64,000 bases of DNA from Streptomyces sp. H39-S7 (lineage in GTDB: Bacteria; Actinomycetota; Actinomycetes; Streptomycetales; Streptomycetaceae), in NCBI RefSeq assembly GCF_027158205.1, contig NZ_JAPVLU010000019.1, positions 39,683 to 103,682 of the forward strand, written 5' to 3'. The first letter of the stretch is position 1; each line of letters starts with the position of its first letter. Below, piece by piece: positions 48,788 through 56,830 of the stretch. The notes beneath the pieces were generated by a model. The model was not told the DNA's origin, did no database searches, and saw nothing but the letters and a program-made list of their open reading frames with translations. A program made the translations under genes and the position numbers.

Positions 48788-48815
48788 AGTATGCCAGCTG
48801 TCCGGCGGACGGCAA
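48788..48815 (-). promoter_or_regulatory. Predicted promoter of the SAM-IV leader
   Basis: TTGCCG (complement of 48810-48815) and CATACT (complement of 48788-48793) are 16 bp apart; the aptamer starts seven bases after the -10 box. The remainder of the 345-bp gap (to 48963) holds nothing else I recognise, apart from GC-rich sequence after trpD. Confidence 0.5.
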
Positions 48816-48963
48816 ACAGGATTCCGCGATGCGGACGCCGGACGGGCATGCCCGCGCGCACCCCGGTACGGGTCACGGACGGCGGCCCGCCGAGCACCGC
48901 GCCCGCGGGCCGCCGGAGGCAAGGCTCCGGCGGCCCGGCGGGAGAGGATCCGCCGGAAGGGCG

Positions 48964-50028
48964 TTACGCGTTGCTCGCCGCGACCCAGCGGTCCAGGGCC
49001 GTCCTGGCCGCGCCCGAGTCGATGGCCTCGGCGGCGCGGTTGATGCCCTCGGCGATCTGGGCCTCCAGGGTGGCGGAGCCGGGGTGGAGGGCGACCAGGG
49101 CGGCGGCGGCGTTCAGGAGGACCGCGTCGCGGACCGGGCCGCGCTCGCCGGCCAGCAACCGGCGGGCGACCTCGGCGTTGTAGGCGGCGTCGGCGCCGCG
49201 CAGCGCCTCGACGGGGACCATCGGGATCCCGACGTCACGGGGGTCGAAGGCGACCTGGTCGACCTTGCCGTCCCGCACCACCCACACCTGCGAGGTCGCG
49301 GTGGTGGTCAGCTCGTCCAGTCCGTCGTCGCCGCGGAAGACGAGCGCGGAGGAGCCGCGCTCGGCCAGCACCCCGGCGATGATGCCCGCCGCCCGGGTGT
49401 CGGCGACGCCCGTCGCCTGGGAGGTGACCCGTGCCGGGTTGGTGAGCGGCCCGAGGAGGTTGAAGGTGGTCGCGATGCCCAGCTCGCGGCGGGCCGCCGC
49501 CACGTGCCGCAGCGCCGGATGGAACTTCACCGCGAAGCAGAAGGTGATGCCGGCTTCCTCCGCGACCTCGACCACCCGCTTCGGCGTCAGGTCCAGATTG
49601 ACCCCGAGCTTCTCCAGCACGTCCGAGGACCCGCTCTGCGAGGACGCGGCGCGGTTGCCGTGCTTGACGACCTTCGCGCCGGTGCCCGCCACGACGATCG
49701 CCGACATGGTGGAGATGTTGACCGTCTTGGCCAGGTCTCCGCCGGTGCCCACGATGTCGACGGTCCGCCCCGGCACCTCGATCAGGTTGGCGTGCGCGTA
49801 CATCGTCCTGACCAGGCCCGACACTTCTTCGATGGTCTCGCCCTTGGCGCGCAGCGCCACGGCGAAACCGGCGATCTGAGCGTTGGTGGCCTCACCGCTC
49901 ATGATCCGGTCCATCGCCCACGCGGTGTCGTCGGCCGTCAGGTCATGGCCGCGCAGCAGCGGGTTGAGTACGCCGGGCCAGGAGTTGTCGGCCGAGCTGT
50001 CGCCGCCTGCCGGGGTCACAACGCTCAT
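48964..50028 (-). CDS. trpD: Anthranilate phosphoribosyltransferase
   Basis: A 354-residue enzyme of tryptophan synthesis that joins anthranilate and PRPP. Landmarks: VDIVGTGGDLAKTVNIST (PRPP loop), KHGNRAASSQSGSSDVLE (anthranilate and phosphate site) and FNLLGPLTNPA. ATG at 50028 is chosen because AGGAG lies eight bases upstream; a GTG three codons earlier is too close to that site. The gene is unlinked from trpEG (25 kb away) and from other trp genes, and has no Trp leader, so regulation must differ. As in mycobacteria, it lies next to the bc1 genes. Confidence 0.96.
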   Translation of the reverse strand: MSVVTPAGGDSSADNSWPGVLNPLLRGHDLTADDTAWAMDRIMSGEATNAQIAGFAVALRAKGETIEEVSGLVRTMYAHANLIEVPGRTVDIVGTGGDLAKTVNISTMSAIVVAGTGAKVVKHGNRAASSQSGSSDVLEKLGVNLDLTPKRVVEVAEEAGITFCFAVKFHPALRHVAAARRELGIATTFNLLGPLTNPARVTSQATGVADTRAAGIIAGVLAERGSSALVFRGDDGLDELTTTATSQVWVVRDGKVDQVAFDPRDVGIPMVPVEALRGADAAYNAEVARRLLAGERGPVRDAVLLNAAAALVALHPGSATLEAQIAEGINRAAEAIDSGAARTALDRWVAASNA

Positions 50029-50088
50029 GGTCCACACTCCTGGTGGTCGGGTCGATACTGCGTGCCCAGCCTATCGGGGGCCGGGCAC

Positions 50089-50129
50089 GTCGAAGGGCCC
50101 CGTCCATGTCATGGACGGGACCCTTCGAC
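50089..50129 (-). terminator. Terminator of the qcr-ctaE operon
   Basis: A 19-bp stem (50089-50107 and 50111-50129, arm GTCGAAGGGCCCCGTCCAT) with one C-A mismatch and a 3-nt loop lies 35 bases after the qcrB stop on the minus strand. It separates the operon from trpD. Confidence 0.88.
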
Positions 50130-50164
50130 GATGCCGTCAGCCGGCGCGGGGAATCAGCGGGAGA

Positions 50165-51799
50165 TCAGTGGTGGCCGTGGCCACTGGTGATCTCCGCGTG
50201 CTCCTCCGCGGTCGGCTTGGGGATCTGGCTGGCCTCGCCGTAGAAGCCCTGCGACAGCTTGGTGCGCAGCTTCGTGACCGGGCCGATCTTGCGTTCCACG
50301 CCGTTCTCGTCGACCTCGGGGCCGGATTCGAGCGGCTTCGGCTGCTCGTGCGCGGTGAGCGTGTGCAGCGCCTCCGGGGAGAGCTGCTCGTGCACCTCGA
50401 TGAACTCACCGTGCGGCAGCCGCTTGATGAGCCCGGTCTCGCGACCGTGCAGCACCTTGTCGCGGTCCCGGCGCTGCAGGCCGAGGCAGATCCGCTTGGT
50501 GGCGAGGAAGACGATCACCGGGAGGACGAAGAACCCGATGCGCACGACCCAGGTGATCTGGTTGAGCGACAGGTGGAAGTGCGTCGCCCAGAGGTCGTTG
50601 CCGCCACCGACCAGCAGGATGCCGTACCAGCTCAGCCACGCGACGCCGAAGCCGGTGCGGACCGGGTGGTTGCGCGGCCGGTCCAGCAGGTGGTGCTCCC
50701 GCTTGTCCCCGGTGACCCAGGACTCGACGAACGGGTAGACCGCGATGGCGACCAGCACCAGCGGGAAGATCATCAGCGGGATGAACACACCCAGGCTCAG
50801 GGTGTGGCCCCAGGCGTTGATCTCCCAGCCCGGCATGACACGGATCAGGCCCTCGGAGAAGCCCATGTACCAGTCGGGCTGGGCGCCGGTGGACACCTGG
50901 TCCGGCCGGTAGGGGCCCATCGCCCAGATCGGGTTGATCGACGCGATCGACGCGACCATGGCGATGACGCCGAAGACGAGGAAGAAGAAGCCGCCCGCCT
51001 TCGCCATGTACACCGGCAGCAGCGGCATGCCGACGACGTTCTTCTCCGTCTTGCCCGCACCCGGGAACTGGGTGTGCTTGTGGTAGAAGACCAGGATCAG
51101 GTGGGCCACCAGCAGGCCGGCCATGATGCCCGGCAGCAGCAGGATGTGCACCGAGTAGAAGCGCGGCACGAAGTCCGTGCCGGGGAACTCCCCGCCGAAC
51201 ATGAAGAACGACAGGTACGTGCCCACGACCGGCATGGAGAGCACGGCGCCGTCCATGAACCGGACGCCGGTGCCCGACAGCAGGTCGTCCGGCAGCGAGT
51301 AGCCGGTGAACCCGGTGAACATGCCGAGGACCAGCAGCAGGAAGCCGAAGACCCAGTTGACCTCGCGGGGCTTGCGGAACGCGCCCGTGAAGAACACGCG
51401 CATCATGTGCACGAGCATCGCGGCCACGAAGATCAGCGCGGCCCAGTGGTGGATCTGGCGGACCAGCAGACCGCCGCGCACCTCGAAGCTGATGTGCATC
51501 GTCGAGGCGAACGCGTCCGACATGCGCTGGCCCTGCAGCGGAGCGTAGGGGCCCTCGTAGACGACCTCGCTCATGCTGGGGTGGAAGAACAGCGTCAGGT
51601 ACACACCCGTGAGGATGAGGATGATGAAGCTGTAGAGGCAGATCTCACCGAGCATGAAGGACCAGTGGTCCGGGAAGATCTTGCGCATGTTGGCCTTGGC
51701 CAGGCCGTAGATGCCGAGACGGCCATCGGCCCAGTCGGCGACCCGCTCGCCTGCCGGGGCTTTGCCCCGGCGCTGCGGGTTTTCAGCAGTGGTACTCAT
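50165..51799 (-). CDS. qcrB: Cytochrome bc1 complex cytochrome b subunit
   Basis: A 544-residue integral membrane protein with eight or nine helices. Heme-ligating histidines occur in RQIHHWAALIFV and SVHILLLPGI/VAHLILVFYHKH; PDWYMGFSEG is the quinol-site PEWY-type motif. A long charged C-terminal extension (about residues 430-544) is typical of actinobacterial QcrB. It oxidises menaquinol in the bc1-aa3 supercomplex. The ATG overlaps the qcrA stop by four bases. QcrB is a well-known antimycobacterial drug target. Confidence 0.97.
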   Translation of the reverse strand: MSTTAENPQRRGKAPAGERVADWADGRLGIYGLAKANMRKIFPDHWSFMLGEICLYSFIILILTGVYLTLFFHPSMSEVVYEGPYAPLQGQRMSDAFASTMHISFEVRGGLLVRQIHHWAALIFVAAMLVHMMRVFFTGAFRKPREVNWVFGFLLLVLGMFTGFTGYSLPDDLLSGTGVRFMDGAVLSMPVVGTYLSFFMFGGEFPGTDFVPRFYSVHILLLPGIMAGLLVAHLILVFYHKHTQFPGAGKTEKNVVGMPLLPVYMAKAGGFFFLVFGVIAMVASIASINPIWAMGPYRPDQVSTGAQPDWYMGFSEGLIRVMPGWEINAWGHTLSLGVFIPLMIFPLVLVAIAVYPFVESWVTGDKREHHLLDRPRNHPVRTGFGVAWLSWYGILLVGGGNDLWATHFHLSLNQITWVVRIGFFVLPVIVFLATKRICLGLQRRDRDKVLHGRETGLIKRLPHGEFIEVHEQLSPEALHTLTAHEQPKPLESGPEVDENGVERKIGPVTKLRTKLSQGFYGEASQIPKPTAEEHAEITSGHGHH

Positions 51800-52860
51800 C
51801 CGCGCTCCCAGAAGCTCGGGCCGACGGGCTCGTCGAAGTCGCCGAGGGCGATGAGGTTGCCCTCCTCGTTCACGCTGATCCGCAGCTGCGGAAGGGCGTG
51901 GCCGGCAGGGCCGAAGATGACCCGGGCGCCGTCGGACAGGTCGAACGTCGACTGGTGGCACGGGCACAGGACGTGGTGCGTCTGCTGCTCGTACAGGCTG
52001 ATCGGGCAGCCGACGTGCGTACAGATCTTGGAGAACGCGACGATGCCCTGGTGGCCCCAGTCACGCTCCTGCTTGTCCTTGATGTCGTCCGGCTCGATCC
52101 GGACGATCATCAGGGCGGCCTTGGCGATCTCCTTCTGGAAACGCTCCTGGTCCTCCTCCAGCCCCTCGGGCATGGCGAAGGTGAGCGATCCGACGGGGAT
52201 GTCCTCGGGCCGGAGCGGCTTGTTGGTGTTCTGGTTGATCAGCACCTTGCCCTTGGACCACAGGGTGTGCCGGAGCTTGGTGCCCGGCAGCGGCCCGAGG
52301 TCGCGCAGGAGCATGACGCCGGAGAGCGGCACCAGGGCCAGCGCGCCGAACATCGTGTTGCGGATCATCTTCCGGCGGCCGAAGCCGCTCTCCTTCGCAC
52401 CCTGCGCGAAGTCGGCCAGCACCTGGGCCTTGACCTCGGGCTCGGCCGCGATCGGGTGACGCTCGGCGGCGTGCTCCTCGTCGGACATCAGCGTGCGGGC
52501 CCAGTGGACCGCGCCGGCGCCGATGCAGAAGAGGGCAAGACCCAGAGTCAGACCGAGCGAGAAGTTCAGCGCACTGACGTGGCCGAACGGGAAGACGTAG
52601 ATGATCTTGTCGACGGGGAAGACCACGAAGCTGGCGATGAAGCCGATCGTGGACAGCATCGACAGGAGGAAGAGAAACGCGATGGCGCGTTCGGAGCTCT
52701 TCGCGGCACGCTCGTCGATGTCCTGACGGCGGTGCTCGTGGGGCGGGAGGCCGGGGTCGGCGAACGCGCTTGTTCCGCGGACGGCCAACTCATCGCCCCC
52801 GTGAGCGTGTGACAGCTCACTCGGCGGGTTCTCTTCTGTCTCTGACATGTCCTGACTCAT
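51796..52860 (-). CDS. qcrA: Cytochrome bc1 complex Rieske iron-sulfur subunit
   Basis: A 354-residue protein. Two membrane segments (about residues 60-83 and 95-118) and a third (about 168-185) anchor it, an actinobacterial three-helix form. The soluble domain binds the [2Fe-2S] cluster through CTHVGCPIS and CPCHQSTFD, with the usual disulfide cysteines. It relays electrons from menaquinol to QcrC. The ATG overlaps the qcrC stop by four bases; an ATG four codons later is a possible alternative. Confidence 0.97.
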   Translation of the reverse strand: MSQDMSETEENPPSELSHAHGGDELAVRGTSAFADPGLPPHEHRRQDIDERAAKSSERAIAFLFLLSMLSTIGFIASFVVFPVDKIIYVFPFGHVSALNFSLGLTLGLALFCIGAGAVHWARTLMSDEEHAAERHPIAAEPEVKAQVLADFAQGAKESGFGRRKMIRNTMFGALALVPLSGVMLLRDLGPLPGTKLRHTLWSKGKVLINQNTNKPLRPEDIPVGSLTFAMPEGLEEDQERFQKEIAKAALMIVRIEPDDIKDKQERDWGHQGIVAFSKICTHVGCPISLYEQQTHHVLCPCHQSTFDLSDGARVIFGPAGHALPQLRISVNEEGNLIALGDFDEPVGPSFWERG

Positions 52861-53669
52861 GACTTCTTGGCCTTCGTGGTCCGGGCCGCAACCCAGATGG
52901 CGACAGCGATCATGGCTCCGAGGCCGAAGATCCAGGCGAACAGACCCTCCGACACCGGGCCGATGCCACCGAGCTCAAGGCCACCGGGGCTGGGGGTCTG
53001 CTGGCCGTTCACCGCGTCGAGGTACGCGATGATGTCTGCCTTCGCGTCCTCCGGCATCGTGGTGTCGGGGAAGGACGGCATGTTCTGCGGGCCGGTCTGC
53101 ATGGCCTCGTAGATGTGCTTGGGGTCCACGTCCTCAAGGCTGGGCGCGTACTTGCCGTTGGTCAACGCACCGCCCTTGCCCGTGAAGTTGTGGCACTGCG
53201 CGCAGTTCGTACGGAACAGCTCCCCGCCCCTGCCGGCGTCCGCGCCGTCCGGGCTGTACTGGCTCTTCTCGGGGACCGAGGGCCCCGGGCCCAGCGAAGC
53301 GATGTACGCGGCGAGCGCGTTGATCTGCTCCTGCGTGTAGATGTTCTTCTTCTTCGGGATCTGCGATCCCGGCTGCTGGGCCGGCATACGGCCGGTGCCC
53401 ACCTGGAAGTCGACGGCTGCGGCGCCGACACCCACCAGGCTCGGGCCGTCGTTCTTACTTCCCTGGCCGGACATGCCGTGGCAGCTGGAGCAACCGACGG
53501 CGAACAGCTTCTTGCCCTCTTCGATCTTGAGGGACTGGGCTGTGTCGTCGGCCTGCGCCTTCTGCGCCGGCGCGAACCCGGCGTACAGCCCACCGGTGGC
53601 CGCGAGCGCGAGAAGTAGGACGACAAGCGCCGCCAGCGGGTGGCGCCGTCGTGCGGAGAGCTTTTTCAC
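52857..53669 (-). CDS. qcrC: Cytochrome bc1 complex diheme cytochrome c subunit
   Basis: A 270-residue membrane cytochrome. An N-terminal helix (residues 13-33) exports the protein; two c-type domains have CSSCH and CAQCH heme sites, each followed by a distal Met loop (RMPAQQPG and MPSFPDTTMP). A C-terminal helix near 240-262 anchors it. It passes electrons directly to the CuA site of CtaC, so no separate soluble cytochrome c is needed. GTG start at 53669, 85 bp after ctaE. Confidence 0.97.
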   Translation of the reverse strand: MKKLSARRRHPLAALVVLLLALAATGGLYAGFAPAQKAQADDTAQSLKIEEGKKLFAVGCSSCHGMSGQGSKNDGPSLVGVGAAAVDFQVGTGRMPAQQPGSQIPKKKNIYTQEQINALAAYIASLGPGPSVPEKSQYSPDGADAGRGGELFRTNCAQCHNFTGKGGALTNGKYAPSLEDVDPKHIYEAMQTGPQNMPSFPDTTMPEDAKADIIAYLDAVNGQQTPSPGGLELGGIGPVSEGLFAWIFGLGAMIAVAIWVAARTTKAKKS

Positions 53670-53754
53670 GGATTACCCCGGTCAGGATCTCTTGTGTCGA
53701 TGCTTCTGGCTGTGTCTGTCTGAACGTCGTTCCGGCTCGGCGCCGGCCCGCCGG

Positions 53755-54375
53755 TTACTTGATCAGGTAGATCGTGGCGAAGAGGCCGATCCAGACGACA
53801 TCGACGAAGTGCCAGTAGTAGGACACGACGATGGCCGCCGTGGCCTGCTCGTGGGTGAACCTCTTGGCCGCGTACGTTCTGCCGAGAACCAGCAGGAACG
53901 CGATCAGACCACCTGTCACGTGCATCCCGTGGAAGCCGGTCGTGAGGTAGAACACCGATCCGTACGGGTCGGACGACAGCGAGAGGCCGTCGTTCTTGAC
54001 CAGTTCGGTGTACTCGAAGATCTGGCCACCGATGAAGATCGCGCCCATCACGAACGTGAGCATGAACCACGCGCGGAGCTTCTTCACGTCGCCGCGCTCG
54101 GCGGCGAACACGCCGAGCTGGCACGTGAGGGAGGAGAGCACGAGGATCGTCGTGTTCGTCGCCGAGAACGGAACGTTCAACGCCGACGCGTGTTCCTTCC
54201 AGAACTCGGCACCCGTCACCGAGCGGAGGGTGAAGTACATCGCGAAGAGGGCCGCGAAGAACATCAGCTCGGAACTCAGCCAGATGATGGTTCCGACGCT
54301 GGTGAGGTTCGGCCGGTTGACCGACGGGTGCGCGTGCCCGGTATCTACTGCTGTTGCTGTCGCCACGTCCGACAT
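53755..54375 (-). CDS. ctaE: Cytochrome c oxidase subunit III
   Basis: A 206-residue protein with five membrane helices, the compact actinobacterial form. Conserved segments are GTIIWLSSELMFFAALFAMYF, LVLSSLTCQLGVFAAERGD, FYLTTGFHGMHVTGG and YYWHFVDVVWIGLF. It stabilises the aa3 oxidase core and supports proton uptake. It is the first gene of the qcr operon order ctaE-qcrC-qcrA-qcrB, away from ctaC/ctaD. The start codon sits in a 7-bp perfect inverted repeat. Confidence 0.96.
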   Translation of the reverse strand: MSDVATATAVDTGHAHPSVNRPNLTSVGTIIWLSSELMFFAALFAMYFTLRSVTGAEFWKEHASALNVPFSATNTTILVLSSLTCQLGVFAAERGDVKKLRAWFMLTFVMGAIFIGGQIFEYTELVKNDGLSLSSDPYGSVFYLTTGFHGMHVTGGLIAFLLVLGRTYAAKRFTHEQATAAIVVSYYWHFVDVVWIGLFATIYLIK

Positions 54376-54383
54376 TATGTCGG
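54369..54383 (-). promoter_or_regulatory. Palindrome over the ctaE start codon
   Basis: CCGACAT-T-ATGTCGG is a perfect 7-bp inverted repeat; on the mRNA it spans the ATG and the four bases before it, next to AAGGGA. Either an operator or a small hairpin affecting initiation is possible. Confidence 0.4.
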
Positions 54384-54603
54384 TCCCTTATCTCGCGCTC
54401 ACTCCGGGGGGTGCCATTCGGTGTGTCCGGGCCCCCAGGAGACCCGCGTGGCCTACCGGAAGCGTCCCCCGAAGGAGGGATGACGGAGCATCGGACGGAT
54501 CTTGTCCTCGGCCGAAGTCTCCTCGTGGGGCCCTTGACGGGAGTAGCATCCGAGCCACTTGACGACGGACTCGACGATGATTCCTCGACGATCAGGAGGC
54601 ACG

Positions 54604-55011
54604 ATGCGGGCGACTGCCACGGTGCTGGTCTACAGCGACGACGCGAACACCCGGGAGCAGGTCCGGCTCGCCGTCGGGCGCAGGCCGGCGCCCGACCTGC
54701 CGCCGGTCGAGTTCCTGGAGTGCGCGACACTGCCGGCCGTCCTCACGGAGTTGGAGCGCGGCGGGATCGACGCCTGCGTCTTCGACGGCGAGACGGCTCC
54801 CGCGGGGGGCATGGGCGTGTGCCGGCAGGTCAAGGACGAGATCTTCCAGGCCCCGCCGGTCCTGGTGCTGATCGGCCGGCCGCAGGACGCGTGGCTGGCC
54901 ACCTGGAGCCGGGCCGACGCGGCGGTGACCCACCCCGTCGACCCGGTGGCGCTCGCGCAGGCTCTGGCGGGGCTGCTCCGCAAGCGCCTCGCGGTGGCCG
55001 CGCCGGCGTAG
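54604..55011 (+). CDS. Atypical receiver-domain protein
   Basis: A 135-residue protein with the outline of a CheY-like receiver and no output domain. The acidic pair (VYSDD) and a phosphoacceptor-like Asp (CVFDGETAP) are present, but the Thr/Ser switch position reads VLIGRP and the conserved Lys is missing (THPVDP where KP is expected). It may be a pseudo-receiver working by protein contact. ATG at 54604 with GGAGG six bases ahead. It is divergent from ctaE across a 228-bp gap with no other clear feature and convergent with the L,D-transpeptidase gene. Confidence 0.75.
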   Translation: MRATATVLVYSDDANTREQVRLAVGRRPAPDLPPVEFLECATLPAVLTELERGGIDACVFDGETAPAGGMGVCRQVKDEIFQAPPVLVLIGRPQDAWLATWSRADAAVTHPVDPVALAQALAGLLRKRLAVAAPA

Positions 55012-55051
55012 GGCGCTCGCGGAGGACCCGTCCGGCCCCGTCCGGGCGGCT

Positions 55052-56308
55052 CTACGCCTTGGGACGGAGCCGGGCCGGGGCCGCGGTGTTCTGCACCGCC
55101 GCCGTCCGGTCCTTGCCGCCCAGCGCGCTGCCGTTCTTCCACGCGGACCAGTTCAGGTTCCAGTCGCCGAAACCGTTGTCGAACGGGGTCATCGTCTCGC
55201 CCCCGCTGTTGACGACCTGGACGACGTCGCCCTTCTGCACCTGGTCGAAGAACCAGTGGGCGTTCTCGGTGCTCATCCCGGTGCAGCCGTGGCTGACGTT
55301 GGCGGACCCCTGCGAGCCGACCGACCAGGGCGCGGCGTGGACGTATTCACCGCTCCATGTCACCCGGGTGGCCCAGTACACCGGCAGGTCGTAGGCCTCG
55401 GAACTGCCTGCCGATATGCCTATGCTCTCGCTCTGCATCCGGACGAACTGCTCCTTGCCCAGCACGACCTTGACGCCGTTGCGGGTGGAGAAGCCGGGCT
55501 TGCCGGTGGTGATGGGGATGGTGCGGACGACGCTGCCGTTGCGCTTGAACGTCATCTCGTGGGTGCCGGAGTCCGTAATGGCCTCGACGCGGTCGCCGGT
55601 CGTGAGGGACAGCGGCTTGGAGGCGCCTCCGTAGAGGCTGTTCTCGACGCGCACGCCGTCCAGGGTGCTGCGGACCTCGATCTTCGCGTGAGCCGGCCAG
55701 TAGCTCTGCGGGCGGTAGTGCAGGGTGCGGTCGTCCACCCAGTACCAGGAGCCGGCCGCGGCCTCCGGACTGGCGGTGACCTGCAGGTTCTGTTCGACCT
55801 TGGCGCGCGCGGCGGGATCCTTGACGGGCACGGTCAGCTCGGCGGTGACGGGTTGGCCGACGCCGTAGGTGCCGACGTCCGGGCCGAAACTGACCCGCAG
55901 CAGCTTGTCGGCGGCCGTCGTGTCGAAACCGACGGTCTCCCGGCCGGGGCGCCCATTGCCGTCCTCGGTGCTCACCCGGACCGTGTAATGGGCTCCTGCG
56001 GCCAGCGGAGCGGTGCTGTGCCACCGTATGCCGTCCGGGGCGAGTTCTCCCCGGACGTAGCGCCCTGCGGCGTCCGTGGCCGTGACGTCGGTGATCCGGT
56101 CGTCGCCCTTGGCGGTTATCTCCAGGGGCTTGTTCGGGTCCACCTTGCCGCCGCCCGCCAGGCTGTACGACACCTGGCCGGCCGCGTTGTAGGGAGAGGC
56201 GGCCAGCGGATCACCCTTGTCCGCGCCGCATGAGGTCAGCCCCACCGCGAGGGGGGCCACGAGCAGTGTGTATCGCATCGCCGTCCGGCGCCGGGAGAAG
56301 TGACTCAT
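55052..56308 (-). CDS. L,D-transpeptidase (YkuD) lipoprotein with Ig-like domains
   Basis: A 418-residue exported enzyme. The signal sequence ends with the lipobox-like GLTSC near residue 27, so it is probably anchored to the membrane. Two Ig-like domains precede the YkuD catalytic domain, whose active-site motif is HAAPWSVG followed by NVSHGCTGMS (His and Cys). It forms 3-3 peptidoglycan cross-links. The ATG at 56308 has TACCTT (56315-56320) six bases upstream, so probably leaderless; a longer start at 56377 is less likely. It separates the two cytochrome oxidase gene groups, as in related Streptomyces. Confidence 0.93.
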   Translation of the reverse strand: MSHFSRRRTAMRYTLLVAPLAVGLTSCGADKGDPLAASPYNAAGQVSYSLAGGGKVDPNKPLEITAKGDDRITDVTATDAAGRYVRGELAPDGIRWHSTAPLAAGAHYTVRVSTEDGNGRPGRETVGFDTTAADKLLRVSFGPDVGTYGVGQPVTAELTVPVKDPAARAKVEQNLQVTASPEAAAGSWYWVDDRTLHYRPQSYWPAHAKIEVRSTLDGVRVENSLYGGASKPLSLTTGDRVEAITDSGTHEMTFKRNGSVVRTIPITTGKPGFSTRNGVKVVLGKEQFVRMQSESIGISAGSSEAYDLPVYWATRVTWSGEYVHAAPWSVGSQGSANVSHGCTGMSTENAHWFFDQVQKGDVVQVVNSGGETMTPFDNGFGDWNLNWSAWKNGSALGGKDRTAAVQNTAAPARLRPKA

Positions 56309-56359
56309 GGTCACAAGGTATGAAGAATCATCCGGAACGGCGCGTTGAGCGCATGCGAA

Positions 56360-56402
56360 CGGGCTGGGCCCGGACACCGAGGCGGTGTCCGGGCCCAGCC
56401 CG
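56360..56402 (-). terminator. Terminator of the ctaC-ctaD-ctaF operon
   Basis: A 20-bp perfect stem (56360-56379 and 56383-56402, arm CGGGCTGGGCCCGGACACCG) with an AGG loop starts 29 bases after the ctaF stop on the minus strand. One of the strongest hairpins in the window; it insulates the L,D-transpeptidase promoter. Confidence 0.93.
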
Positions 56403-56431
56403 TGCTGCTCACGGCGGTCTCCCGCCAGGTC

Positions 56432-56830
56432 CTACTGCGTCTGGTTCTCACCGCGGTAGTACTCGAACACCCAGCCGTAAAGGCCGATGAGGAGCATCGG
56501 GGCGGAGAAGTACAGCAGCCACCAGCCGAAGACCACACCGAGGAACGCCAGCGCGCCGCCGATGGCGAGCGAGAGCGGCTGCCAGCTGTGCGGGCTGAAG
56601 AAGCCCACTTCGCCGGCGTCGTCCGCGACGTCCGCGTCCTCGCGGTCCTGGGCTCCGGTGTCCGCCCGGCGGGCGGTGAAGGCCAGGTAGAAGCCGATCA
56701 TCACGCTGAGGCCGAAGGCCAGGAAGAGCGCCGTGGTACCGGCGGGCTCCTTGGACCAGTAGCCGTAGACGATGGCCGAGGCGAGGATGAAGACCGCCAG
56801 GCCGAGGAACATCTTGCCTTGGACCCTCAC
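56432..56830 (-). CDS. ctaF: Cytochrome c oxidase subunit IV
   Basis: A 132-residue protein with four membrane helices and a charged central loop (ARRADTGAQDREDADV), typical of actinobacterial CtaF, an accessory subunit of the aa3 oxidase. The C-terminus ends PMLLIGLYGWVFEYYRGE, a family landmark. GTG start overlaps the ctaD stop by four bases (GTGA). Last gene of ctaC-ctaD-ctaF. Confidence 0.93.
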   Translation of the reverse strand: MRVQGKMFLGLAVFILASAIVYGYWSKEPAGTTALFLAFGLSVMIGFYLAFTARRADTGAQDREDADVADDAGEVGFFSPHSWQPLSLAIGGALAFLGVVFGWWLLYFSAPMLLIGLYGWVFEYYRGENQTQ

